This document shows positions 12,776-22,999 of a DNA stretch of 64,000 bases, piece after piece; position 1 is the first letter of the stretch, and every line of letters begins with the position of its first letter. The position numbers and the translations under genes were made by a program. The notes beneath the pieces are model-generated. The model saw only the letters and a list, made by a program, of their open reading frames with translations, was not told the origin of the DNA and ran no database searches. This stretch comes from Silene latifolia. Its lineage: Eukaryota; Streptophyta; Magnoliopsida; Caryophyllales; Caryophyllaceae. The stretch covers positions 11,238,001-11,302,000 of the forward strand of contig NC_133526.1 in the NCBI RefSeq assembly GCF_048544455.1, read 5' to 3'.

Positions 12776-13155
12776 TATAAAAAGAGATATTTAAAGGTGG
12801 GTGTAAGAGGGTAGGTGAGCAAGTTGTCGAATCCCGGTTGGTCCGGATTAAAGCAGGCACAAGGTGAAATGTGACGGTCTTACTAGACGGAAACTAAGAC
12901 GGGAATTATTATTATTACTGTCACTATTATTATCCGACCAAAAATACGTATACATATATTATTATATAAATCATGCCTTAAAGATATAATTTAATCGTAC
13001 GTATTTTTATATAAACGAGCTTTTATGTAATACGTTTATAAAAATCGTGTTTGACATAAAATTAATTAAATTGAATAATTCAAAAATATGAAATAAAGTA
13101 ATCGAACAGTTTAATAAATTTAAAATGTCAAAATGGAAAATTCGCGGGTGTTACA

Positions 13156-13431
13156 AACCCTCCAACCAAAATCGTGTTCGGCCTTGATAGAATTCACTCC
13201 ATGACAACTATAATAGCAATTCCCGTCTCCTTGTGTTCGACCACGACCACACTAACTTAAGTTATACACCTTACCATAATAGCAACTCCCGTCTGCTTGT
13301 GTTCGACCTCGACTACACTAGCTTAGGTTAGACACCTGTTAGGTTTTATCTTTTATTGGTATACGCGACTAGCCCTATCACTTACTCCAATTATCATCTT
13401 GAATGTTGCAACCTCTCTTTATTCCCCATCA
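13156..13431. other. Short interval between E2 and the Mutator-like element
   Basis: No gene is seen. A block of about 75 bp is duplicated in tandem with changes (CTTGTGTTCGACC at 13231 and 13299 with matching surroundings). It may be a remnant of an older retroelement. Confidence 0.5.
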
Positions 13432-13440
13432 TTTATCTTC
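13432..13440. repeat. Target-site duplication of Mutator-like element, left copy
   Basis: TTTATCTTC lies directly before the terminal inverted repeat and is repeated exactly at 22292-22300. Nine bases is the target duplication length of Mutator-like elements. Confidence 0.93.
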
Positions 13441-13495
13441 CAAAATTACTAAAGACCGCCCCTAAAATACTCATATCGCCCCTAAAATTCACTTC
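13441..13495 (+). repeat. MULE left terminal inverted repeat
   Basis: It pairs with 22237-22291 on the opposite strand. The outermost ten bases are diverged (CAAAATTACT against CGGGTTTGCT) and the next 45 bases match closely. Confidence 0.9.
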
Positions 13496-13554
13496 TTTTT
13501 CCAAGTTTGCCCTTCTCTCTACTTTAACTCTCTAAAAATTGTTTTTTTCCGGAA

Positions 13555-13641
13555 AAATTTAAATGAGTGACGGAAATCCTTTTTTTTAATTATCAAAAAT
13601 TTAAATGAGTGACGGAAATCCTTTTTTTAATTATCTGTTTA
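13555..13641 (+). repeat. Tandem duplication covering the transposase start codon
   Basis: The block AATTTAAATGAGTGACGGAA with its following T-run and AATTATC occurs twice, about 43 bp apart, giving two ATGAGTGACGGAAATCC starts. Only the second is in frame with the long exon. Confidence 0.9.
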
Positions 13642-16600
13642 ATTCGTACAATAATGATAATTCGTACAATAATGATAATTCGTACAACAATGATGGATAT
13701 CGATTTCAAAACGATTGGAATGCCGAACAACATTATCGGTACAACGATCAACAATATAGTTACGGTAACGGTGAAGGTAGTGGTAATGGAGACGGTAGTA
13801 ACACGGGAAATTACGAGGAAGCTGAAAATACGCAAGACAATGAAAACACGCAAGAGAATGAGGTAAATTTGACGCATTTTTGTATTGTTATTATTTAACA
13901 CGCGTAGAACATTACCCAGGAAAAATGATTTCGTGTGAGATTCACGAAATGGCCCAGGAAATGTCGTCCAAAAAACACGAAACTCCCCGGACCAATTCGT
14001 GCAAAACACACGAAATGGCCCAGGCCAATTCGTGTGAACTACACGAAATGGCCCAGGTTTTTTCGTGTGCTTTACACGAAATGGCCCAGGTTATTTCGTG
14101 TATTTCACACGAATGAGCCCATGCTGTTTCGTGTATTTCACACAAATGGACCTTTTTTTTTTATACGTTTTTATGTTTTTTTTATACGTTTAAAATCTTT
14201 TTTTTTTATTATACGTTTTTGTGTTTCACATGAATGGACTTTTATTTTTTATTTAATTTTTAAAAAAAACGTTTAATGGATTTAATTAGGAAAATTATGA
14301 AGATCCCGGTGAAGAGAATGTTGATTACGGTGATAATTTTGTATTTAAGCATCCGTTTAACACATTTGAAGAAGCATTTGATCGTTGTGATGAAGTTGCA
14401 TATGGGTTAGGCTTTCATTTGGTAAAGGCTAAGTATCACATGGAAAAGAGTCCTCCGTATAAAATAGTGAAATGTGACCGACACGGACCGTATAATAGCA
14501 AGGCTAAGGATCCCTTGAAACCGCAAAGAAAATCGAAGACCAAAAAATTTATGTGTCCATTTTCATTAAGAATGATTAAAAAAGGTGAAGGTGTGTGGGT
14601 TGTTGTTCCGAAGTGCGGTGTTCACAATCACAAGTTTGGAAACTTTCTAGAAGGTCACAGGCGTAGAGCGAAATTTACTGAAGAACAGAAAGAATTGATT
14701 AAGCAGTATCGGCAGTCTCACGTGAAACCGGGGATGGTTAGACATGCTTTTACGCTTCGGTATCCTGATCAACCGCCCCCGATTCTGAAACAAATTTATA
14801 ATGAGAATGCCCGATTGAGTGCGAAGGATAAAGATGGGAGAAATAGTGTGCAATATATGTTGCATTTAGCGAACCAAGCTAACTACATTAGTGAGTCCGT
14901 CAAACATCCTGAAACAAAAAAACTTACACATGTTTGGTTTACTCATCTAGAGGCGGTGCAGATGTTTAAAGCGTGGCCAAATGTTATTCTAATCGACTCC
15001 ACTTACAAGACAAATAAATACGGTCTTATATTGGTTCAATGTGTAGGTGTCACACCTGTTGGAAAATTTTTTTTGATAGGTTACGCGTTAATTGAGAATG
15101 AGGATAGAGAAGGGTATAAGTGGGTTTTGAGAAGGTTAGAGTCATTGTTGGAACCAGGTGTGAGGCCAACAGTCATAGTTACGGATCACGAGCGTGGTCT
15201 ACTTGCTGCACTTCTGCTTTGTATTTCGTACTTCCCATCATTTCTTGTGCTTATTTCACGTATACACTGCAATTGAGGCTAGAGCAACGAACATGGAGAG
15301 GAATGGTAATTTTGGGAAAGCGTTAGCACACGGTGCTTGGAAGAAAGTTGTTGAAGCTAAAACATTTGATGAATGTACCATGGAGTGGAATGAGTTGCGG
15401 AAAAAATATTGTTGTCATCCTGCACTTATCAGTTATCTTGAGTTGACTTGGTGGCATAAAATCCATATGTTTGGCAAATGCTTTACTAATTTGGTGCTTC
15501 ATTTTGGCAACAGAACTACGTCTAGAGTTGAGTCCGCTCATGCTCAATTGAAGATGTGGTTAGGATCAGCTGAACTTACTCTTGACAGTATATGGAAACG
15601 GGCTGATGTTATGCTTCACGGGCAACATATTGAAATTCGTAAAACGCTGGAAGATTCTATAAGCAAGACAGTTGTTACTAATATGTATTATGGGAATATA
15701 TTTTCAATGTTGAGTGGAAGAGTTTCGGCGACCGTCATTGAAGCAATGTTAGTGGAATATAATCGTGGGACTGATTTGGGTTATTATTTGGAGGAGAATT
15801 GTGGTTGCACATTATGGACGACCCATAAGCTATTGTGTGCTTGTCGGTTACATACAGTTTTCCATGAAGGTAAAAAAATTCATCCGGATGATTTACATGT
15901 GTTTTGGTCACGGTTAGCCTACACGGATTCCAGTCATCGGCGTTCTCGCCATAATGATGTGATGGAGGACCTTTTCGATAAAGTTCGGGCGGCCCACCAT
16001 TCGGTCCAAAGAGATGTAATTGAGTCATTGTTCAGTAAGTTGTATCCTGAGGACGAGGTTATTGAGGAACCTGAAATAAAAGATACACGTCGTGGTCGTC
16101 CAAGAAAGTCCAATACCCGTAATAAATCTGCTTTCGAACATTCCAGACGTAGTTACCCGAGTACGTCAACCAGTAACGGTGAAGGTATGTTAATATTTAG
16201 TTAATTTAAATTAATGTTAATATTTAGTTAATTTAAATTTTTAATAATTGTTTTTGTTTATATTTTTACTTAATTAATTGTTAATGTTAATATGTAGGTG
16301 GTGATGGACCCCCCCTTGAGCTTAATTATAACTATGTAACAGACGTCGGTCTTTTCGATTATCAGCATTGTATGCCTGAGGCGGTCATTGATGGTTTTTT
16401 AGGGTTTTTTAACCCGGAAGGTGATGGTCATTGTGGTTTTCGGGTTATGTCGCATGCAAAAACAGGAAATCAAAAAAATTATCTCGAGATGCGAAAACAA
16501 TTGATGGTGGAGTTGCAACAGTTAATCTATATGACTATCTACTACGGTGAGCGAAACAGTGCTTGTAGACGAATCAAATGGGCTTATCATACACCATGTC

Positions 16601-16968
16601 ATAAGCCAAATTGGATGGAGGCCAATGATTTGCATGGTTTTGCAACATTGTTCAACTGGACAATATGTTTCGTGACTCTCCAAGTTAACCTAAGCGGTGA
16701 TCGTGTATGGACCGGTTCTAACACGTACCTACCTCTACGACCAGTTCCAGGTGTCAGGGCCCCATATGGTATTCTATGGATTCTTTTTACAGGTAATCAT
16801 TTTGTGCGTCTACGCATGGATGATAATTGTGTCATGCCTCCCATCAGCGATCAGTGGATCAATAATCGGCATAATGACGTCGCGTATTATAAAAACATTT
16901 ATACCGAAAGACTTGATTTGTGGTGGCAATTTGTATTTTCGGGTATTATGTTTAACCCGTTTACTTAG
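13605..16968 (+). pseudogene. MULE transposase fused to OTU cysteine protease
   Basis: Three exons are read: 13605-13862, 14290-16184 and 16298-16968, joined by GT..AG introns that keep the frame, about 940 codons. Exon 1 is Asn/Tyr-rich with three SYNND repeats. Exon 2 has the DNA-binding region (KKFMCPFSLR...CGVHNH) and the MULE catalytic core: Asp in VILIDSTYKTNKYG, Asp in VIVTDHERG and Glu in SRVESAHAQLK. A SWIM-like zinc motif follows, CGC...LCAC, where the usual final His is Cys, then a basic tail. Exon 3 is an OTU domain with Asp and Cys in GDGHCGFR and the C-terminal His in GNHF, so the protease triad is present. One single-base frameshift lies near 15210, just after the second Asp. 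Transposase-OTU fusions are a known plant transposon family. Without the frameshift it would cut and join the element ends in the nucleus; the OTU role is unknown. Confidence 0.88.
13930..14160 (+). repeat. 33-bp palindromic array, left side of MULE
   Basis: Seven units start at 13930, 13963, 13996, 14029, 14062, 14095 and 14128, an exact 33-bp step. The typical unit is TTCGTGT-N5-ACACGAA followed by ATGGCCCAGG. The array sits in the first intron of the transposase gene. Short ORFs in three frames are caused by the period of 11 codons and are not genes. Confidence 0.95.
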
Positions 16969-17133
16969 TCATTGTAATATTTTAGAAATTTGACATATTG
17001 AACTTAGTTAATTGGGAATTTGTTTTTAAACATGTCCAACCAACTAATATTACAAGTCCAGCCAAATTAAAATTACAAGTTCAACATCTAAAAAAAAAAA
17101 GAAGTCCAACATCTAAATAAAAACAAGTCCAAC
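16969..17133. other. MULE spacer, interrupted by CACTA copy 2
   Basis: AAGTCCAAC/AACATCTAAA-type simple repeats lie on both sides of the CACTA insertion (17040-17133 and 18816-18930), showing they were one spacer before the insertion. No coding sense is seen. Confidence 0.7.
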
Positions 17134-17650
17134 TACTACTACAAATACAGGCTATAACAACGGTCAAAAACCGTTGTTATATAAAAAAGCGGACGTTGTT
17201 AAAGCGTCCGTTGTAAAAGGTTTTAACAACGGTTGGTTTTCTTAAGGAAACCGTTGTTAAAAATATTAACAACGGTTTTAAGTATAAAAACCCGTTGTGG
17301 AAAGTGTGACTCAATTTTGGGGGGAAAGTTATAACAACGGGTTTTAATATACAAAACCGTTGTTATAACTAAAGACAACGGGTTGTTTGTAAATAACCGT
17401 TGTTGTTTGTTCTTAAAAAAAAAAAAAAAAAATTAAATTAAATATTACTAGATGCATGCATAATTACGGCCCGTTAGAATTCCGATGCATGCATTATTAC
17501 TGACATCACTGTGCATATGAACGGACAATATGGAATGAGAAGGGTTAGTAATAAGATTTGAAGCAGCATTGAGAGAAATGATGATGATTATGGCACAACT
17601 TCCTAACATATATATTAATTAAAAAACAACTCAACCCACACATTGCTTAG

Positions 17651-17658
17651 TATAAATA
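17651..17658 (+). promoter_or_regulatory. TATA box of the CACTA small gene, copy 2
   Basis: TATAAATA lies 117 bp before the following ATG at 17775, and the equivalent box is conserved in copy 1. Confidence 0.5.
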
Positions 17659-17774
17659 CATTGCATTATCTCAACTAACATTTCCATTATCTCAATATAT
17701 ACATCTCCAAACCCTAACCGCTAAAACAAACTCTACTTAATCTTTCAAAACAAACTCCAAAAAACTCCAACAAA

Positions 17775-18063
17775 ATGAATGATTTCATCCTTAAGACTCT
17801 TACCATGATCGAGAACAACAACAGCTTCATCCGCCGGTTCCTCCATATTGAGGAAAGTTTCAGGAGCTACCTTGCGGATGCTAGATCCGCATGGCAAGCA
17901 CGCCAAAGAAGATGGCTTGACGGAGCGGCGCGCGATTGCGGCTATATGACTATATAGCAACTGCTGAACGGAACCTCCAAATAGCCAAGGAGGAGAGGAC
18001 GGATACGATAGAGCAGAATAAAATCCTCTATGAAAATATAAGAATTGCATTTTTATATATGTA
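17775..18063 (+). pseudogene. Small coiled-coil-like protein in CACTA copy 2, frameshifted
   Basis: The ATG and first codons (MNDFILKTLTM) match the intact 95-residue ORF at 4167-4454. One extra base around 17925-17940 throws the frame and ends it at a TAG at 17955-17957. Beyond that, the other frame continues with the homologous C-terminal codons to a TAA at 18061-18063. In the first 36 codons I count about seven silent changes and about five amino-acid changes against copy 1. No function is recognised. The conserved upstream TATA box suggests that the ancestor was a transcribed unit. Confidence 0.6.
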
Positions 18064-18931
18064 ATTTTTTTTTAATTTATGTATGTATTTATATATATAT
18101 ATATATATATTAATTATGTTTATCTTGCTTCTTCATCTTGCTTCTTCATTGTTTTACTAACTAATTATGCGAACAACACTTAAACAAATAACATAATGGT
18201 CGATAAAAACACATACATGCAAAAGAAATAAATAGAAAAAGAAAATAATGACGATGAAACTAACAGTGACGGCGAGATTTACCTGATAAATACAGAACGT
18301 AAGAGACGATGAAATCAACAGTGACGGCGAGAAGATAAAGCGACGATGAGAAAGAGAGAAAGAGAGAAAGAGAAAGTGTGTGTTTTGTATTTGTTTGTCT
18401 GCTGTGTTTGTGTTTGTGTATTAAGGGTTGTGTTTTGTGGCTGCAGCAGACTTCTGTTTGTGTGGTTTATAGTATGGAAGGTATTGACAACGGTTATTAA
18501 ACAACAACCGTTGTGAAATATGTTTTAACAACGGTTGTAAAAAACACCCGTTGTGAAATATGTTTTAACAACGGGTTAAAAAAGTAACCGTTGTGATTAC
18601 TTTTCACTAACTTTGCGCCAATTTTGCGCCAAATTATTAACAACGGTTGTGCATGTATGACCCGTTGTTAAAACTAATAACAACGGTTTTTATAACCATA
18701 CCCGTTGTAATTGATTTTAGTAAAATTCGCGCCATACATTCTACAACGTCTATTGTGATTTTCGTGAATAATCGTTGTTAAAGGGGCGTTGTAGTTGCCT
18801 GGATTTATAGTAGTGAACATCTAAAAAAAAGAGGTCCAACAAAATAAAAACAAATCCAACAAAATAAAAAACACAACTCCAACAGAATAAAAACCACAAG
18901 TCAAACAAAATAACAACTAAAAGTCCAACAT

Positions 18932-21121
18932 CTAATAAGTACGCCTACTAGTGGTAGGCTCTGATCTCGACCACCTTTGGTCATCATCGCGACCTCGACC
19001 TCTGCCTCGTCCCGACTCGACCTCCTCCTCATGACGACCCCTACCACGTCCTCCGGATCGTTTGCCTCTCCCCCTACTACCCTCCACAACCGGGGGTCGA
19101 CCAGTGTACGCACGCATCTGAGGATGAACGTTCCTTAAAAAGTTTGTCACTTCTGCGGTCACTGCAGGGTCTTCAACATTGTCGTAGTGCGAGAACCTCT
19201 GAATAAGAGACTGTCCAACCTGAAAATTACGATAACAAAGATATTAAAAAATACCAAAAAAAAGTGAATTAGTAAATAAAATTAAATATAGTTACCGTAG
19301 TCGAAAAGTGTGACCTCGCCAAGGGCACTTGATCAGCATCCCGAGGAACATTCATCACGTAAGGATGCGAATGTGAGACAAACCACCCCATATATCCTAC
19401 CCCATAGGAATGTGGTGGGTGAGCGGGTATCGACACCCTATCCAAATGTGTCATGTGCATCTTCCAATTATTCCATGTGTAGTCTAAAAATGCACCGTCA
19501 TACTGCACATCATAGGAAATGGACTTCACCGGACGGTAAACCTTGTCAGGTCGTGCCATTGGGGTCGGGATGTTTTGCATGTACCCAAACTGTCGAAGAC
19601 ATCGATCTGGCTGATACGGCTCAACAATATCAATAAATCTCAACAACCCGTGGTAAACACTACGCGGGTGCTCAGTCTCCGGGTGGTCAGGGTACGGTCT
19701 CCAAGCTACCGTCTCAATCGGCATCATATCAAGCTGCTCACGATAGGAAACCAAAGCTCTCCCTGCCTCACGTTGTGGCACCGTAGTAGTGGACCACAAC
19801 ATAGCTCTAGGTGCACCCGGAGGGGCCGTCAAAGTAGCCATTGGCCTAAATGCCGGAAAGTACTCAAAAATCCAAGACTGCAACAAAGTCAAACAACCGC
19901 ACAAACCTTTACAATCAGACCTCGTCGCGATCCCCATTTGCCTATATAGATAAGCAAGTGTGCCGGCACCCCAAGCACGCCCAGCAATACTACCAACATC
20001 TCTAAGCATCGAGAAAGTGTTAGCTCGCACTCTATCACTCGATTTATCAACAAATAACGTCGAACTCAATAAAAGCATCAAGTAGCCCTGAGCCTCCGAT
20101 ACCATTCCCCGCTTGTCTCCTTCAACCAAATCTTTCAAAGCTTTTTGTAAAATCAAATTTCCCTTGTAAATCTTTGCATCCTTATCAGGTCCCCACTGAC
20201 TTCCCAACTCCGCCTCAGTCATACCCAACAACTCCGACACGCCAAGTATCGGATGTGCCATATCTGCATCAGGTATGCTACAAGGAAATCCATCAATCTC
20301 GATCCCAAGAATCTCTTCCACATCATGTAATAATATCGTCATCTCACCCCATGGCATGTGGAAAATGTTGGTGTCTGGCTGCCACCTCTCAATAAAAGCA
20401 CACAACAATGGCATGTTCAAATGTTTATGCATGATGTTGGGCAAATGACTAATCCCCGAATCCTCAACTAACTTCCAAGCTGGCGCCGACAATTTTCATG
20501 AACGAAGCTCGGCCAAAGATCGCTCTCTAGTATATTTAGTCAACAAACGCTGCAATCGAGGTGACTCCACAAAAGGTAAGATATGTGTCCACCAAAACTC
20601 GGAATCAAATCCGGTACTCTTGGTCCTCCGGTCTTTGGCCCTCTCAATATCCAACTAGTATCTTTCCCTCTTGCCCTTACTTTCCTCCGCGGCTCAGGAA
20701 TCGAAGTGCTAGACCCCTCACCATAGACCTCAAATCTACCATGGATCCCCCGCCTAACACGTAAAGCAGAAGTAGCCTCCACATTTCCCGCCTCCACATT
20801 TCCCGCCTCCACATTTCCTGCCTCCATATTTCCCGCCTCCTGATTTCCCGGCACCTCATTATCCATCACCTCATTTTCCATCACCTCATTTCCTACCTCC
20901 TCATCTTCCTCTTCCTCGTTTTCCGACCCCTCATAATTTCTCATCTCATCCGCAAGCTCTTTCTGATATTGCTCGAACTCGCCACCTTCATAAAAATCTG
21001 TCTCAGAAGGCATATAAACTTCTCTCGAACCAAAACTAGTACTACCCATCTTGAAAGTAATTTTACGGCGAGCTGAAGCATGAAGTTTGTTTCGACGTTC
21101 ATCACCATCGGCCATCTGCAT
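18932..21121 (-). pseudogene. Plant mobile domain (PMD) protein of the MULE
   Basis: On minus the gene starts at 21121 and has two exons, 21121-19296 and 19219-18932, joined by a GT..AG intron, about 704 codons. The N-terminus is acidic with five EAGN(V/M) repeats (15-bp units at 20770-20850). The central region is the PMD / aminotransferase-like fold known from MAIN and MAIL proteins: FIERWQPDTNIFHMPWGEMTI, VEEILGIEIDGFP, SSTLFVDKSSDRV, GAGTLAYLYRQM and GCLTLLQSWIFEYFP. The second exon ends in an RGRGR-rich tail. One frameshift near 20580 and one in-frame TGA at 20497-20499 break the gene. PMD domains are known in Mutator-like and Ty3 elements as well as in nuclear host proteins; their role in transposons is not settled. 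Confidence 0.88.
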
Positions 21122-21186
21122 TAACGAACAATTTAGTTACGTAAAATTACAAATAAAATGCTAATTTAAACGTAATAAAAAAAATA

Positions 21187-21545
21187 TTAAACTAATTCAA
21201 ATCTAATATTACAAATAAACTAATTCAAACGTAAATATAAAAATAAAAAACGTAATATTCGAACTAAAAAATAGAAAAAAAAAAAAACAAAAGTACACGA
21301 ATTAAGTAAAATTATTTCAAACACCTAATTTACGAGTTAAAATAAGAAAAAAAAATTAAACGGATTAAACTAATTCAAATCTAATATTACAAATAAACTA
21401 ATTCAAACGTAAATATAAAAATAAAAAACGTAATATTAGAAGTAAAAAATAGAAAAAAAAACAAAAGTACACGAATTAAATAAAATTATTTCGAACACCT
21501 AATTTACGAATTAATATAAGAAAAAAAAAATTACGGATTAAAAAA
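21187..21545. repeat. Direct repeat of about 178 bp inside MULE
   Basis: The AT-rich unit beginning TTAAACTAATTCAAATC occurs at 21187 and again at 21365 with few differences. No coding sense is seen. Confidence 0.9.
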
Positions 21546-21599
21546 AAATATTAAACGGTTATTAAAAAAAAAAAAAACAAACAAAAAAAAAACGGTCCA

Positions 21600-21732
21600 T
21601 TCGTGTGAAATACACGAAAATACCAAGGTCCATTCGTGTAAATCACACGAAAAAACCCAGGTTTTTTCGTGTATTTTACACGAAATTGGCCAGGTTGATT
21701 CGTGTAATTCACACGAATGGTGCGTCGTTCCC
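21600..21732 (+). repeat. 33-bp palindromic array, right side of MULE
   Basis: Four units start at 21600, 21633, 21666 and 21699, again an exact 33-bp step, with TTCGTGT-N5-ACACGAA cores and a CCAGG-like spacer. They run in the same direction as the left array, not inverted as the terminal repeats are. Confidence 0.95.
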
Positions 21733-22236
21733 AGAAATTGCTGGGTTTCCAGGTTCAGTTCGTCCTTTTTTTTTTTTTTTTTTTTTTATATATATATAGT
21801 TTCCGCATTCAATCAAACACAACAAATCACGAACAAACAACCTAATTTTGGCTCTAATCATCACAAATCTATACCTAAATCAACCTATACATAAATCTAT
21901 ACTAACCAAACAAATTTAATTGGGTTACAAAACAAAATTAAAAAACATACCTTCTTCTACTTTGGGAGGAATGGAGGACAAATCCGTTTGAATTTTGAAG
22001 CGATTTGTTGAACAAAGTTGTTGAAACGATTTTTAAATTTTGAATTTGAAAAAAAAAGGGGGGAAGTTGGTGTTGTTGTTGTTGGGTGTTGCTGTGTTCA
22101 ACGTGAGGAGTGAGTGGTGTGTGTTTTTTTTTAAGCGGGTTTGAAGCGGTTTTGAAACGGTTTTTAATAAAATACGAAACTCGAGAAGAAATAAAATACA
22201 AACAAGTTTTTGCTTATTTATTGTTTAAGGGCAAAA

Positions 22237-22291
22237 AAGTAAATTTTAGGGGCGATATGAGTAAAGTTAGGGGCGATCTTTAGCAAACCCG
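22237..22291 (-). repeat. MULE right terminal inverted repeat
   Basis: This is the partner of 13441-13495. The next nine bases (22292-22300) are the right copy of the TTTATCTTC target duplication. Confidence 0.9.
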
Positions 22292-22300
22292 TTTATCTTC

Positions 22301-22999
22301 TATCTTATTTGCTAGGCATACAGGGAATTATATATTTGTTTTCCTCTTTTATTTTCCATCCAAACAATATCTTAAGTAAAACATTATGTTGTTCTTCACC
22401 ATATCTCAAAATATTATTTATTATCTAAACAATCTCTTAAGCAAAACATTATGGTGTTTATTATACTTTATTTTTTTTGTATAAATCATCTGATTTAGTA
22501 TGGATTCGAGCCGGATAAAATCCAGTAAGTGGATTATACATCTGTTGTAATACATCAGACGATATAGTTTTTGAGCATTAAGATAAAGTTTTTGAGTGTT
22601 AATTTAAAAAATTTGAGTTTCATTATAAAGTTTTTAAGTTTATTTACTTAAAAATTAATTTCACAAAGTTACATTATAACTCAAAGAAATTACATATAAG
22701 TTCAGAAAAATTTGATTTTTGACGTCATAAAACTAAAATGTAATTTATAAACTTTATAGAACTAAAAAAAAAAAATACACAAAAATTCATTAAGTATGAG
22801 GTAGTACATCTTATGTACTACAATCCTTTTCTCGATAAAATCCCTAGAACACTAAAGCTCTAACTGATGACTTTTAATATTGCTGCATTTTCCGGGTTCG
22901 GACACGAGATCGTTGATTAAGGTAGATTTAGATGGGTATATTAATTTGGGAGGTGGCATACGTTTAGAGCGCACACGCCCCCCAAAAAAAAGACGGCAA
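22301..22999. other. 5' flank of the macrodomain gene with a possible MITE
   Basis: No separate gene is seen. An AT-rich block (about 22530-22825) has loosely inverted ends (TACATCTGTTGTAATACATC against GTAGTACATCTTATGTACTAC) and may be a degenerate MITE. The promoter of the macrodomain gene should lie in 22300-22990, but I see no convincing TATA box. The reading frame is open from an upstream ATG at 22880, which leaves the true start uncertain. Confidence 0.45.

Larger units (their letters stand above)
7205..13155 (-). repeat. LTR of Ty3 element E2, interrupted by a solo LTR
   Basis: The LTR begins TGTGACACCCC at 7205 and ends GGGTGTTACA at 13155 on plus, so on minus it has TG..CA ends. Removing the inserted solo LTR (8612-11203 plus one 5-bp duplication) leaves about 3.35 kb, somewhat longer than the related E1 LTR (2.7 kb). 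The region includes a 57-bp tandem array (7924-8245) and an (ATA)n microsatellite. ORFs inside it (for example 11736-11957, 12523-12780) are accidental. The left partner LTR and the target duplication are not in the window. Confidence 0.75.
17134..18815 (+). mobile_element. CACTA element, complete non-autonomous copy 2
   Basis: The left end reads TACTACTACAAATACAGGC and the right end is the reverse complement of CACTACTATAAATCCAGGC, the CACTA terminal type with the first base changed on the left. A 3-bp duplication AAC flanks it (17131-17133, 18816-18818). Subterminal zones (17155-17410 and 18485-18800) are packed with direct and inverted CAACGGTT/AACCGTTG units, the usual transposase-binding zones of CACTA elements. 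The 1.7-kb element has no transposase, only a small captured-looking gene (17775). It is the same family as 4028-5099. Confidence 0.93.
13441..22291 (+). mobile_element. Complete Mutator-like element (MULE) with transposase-OTU and PMD genes
   Basis: Terminal inverted repeats of about 55 bp (13441-13495 and 22237-22291) share the blocks GCCCCTAA and ACTCATATCGCCCCTAAAAT. They are flanked by a perfect 9-bp duplication. Inside are a MURA-type transposase fused to an OTU domain on plus (13605-16968) and a plant-mobile-domain gene on minus (18932-21121), arranged convergently. A CACTA element inserted between them (17134-18815). Two arrays of 33-bp palindromic repeats lie about 490-560 bp from the ends. 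Both genes carry one frameshift each, so this copy is probably not fully active now, although its ends are intact. Confidence 0.93.

Noticed and set aside
12523-12814. Basic ORFs ending in poly-Asn or poly-Ile
   Set aside because: They run into a microsatellite inside the E2 LTR and are accidental.
13880-14145. ORFs with HEMAQ repeats
   Set aside because: They are by-products of the 33-bp palindromic array, lie inside an intron and have shadows in several frames.
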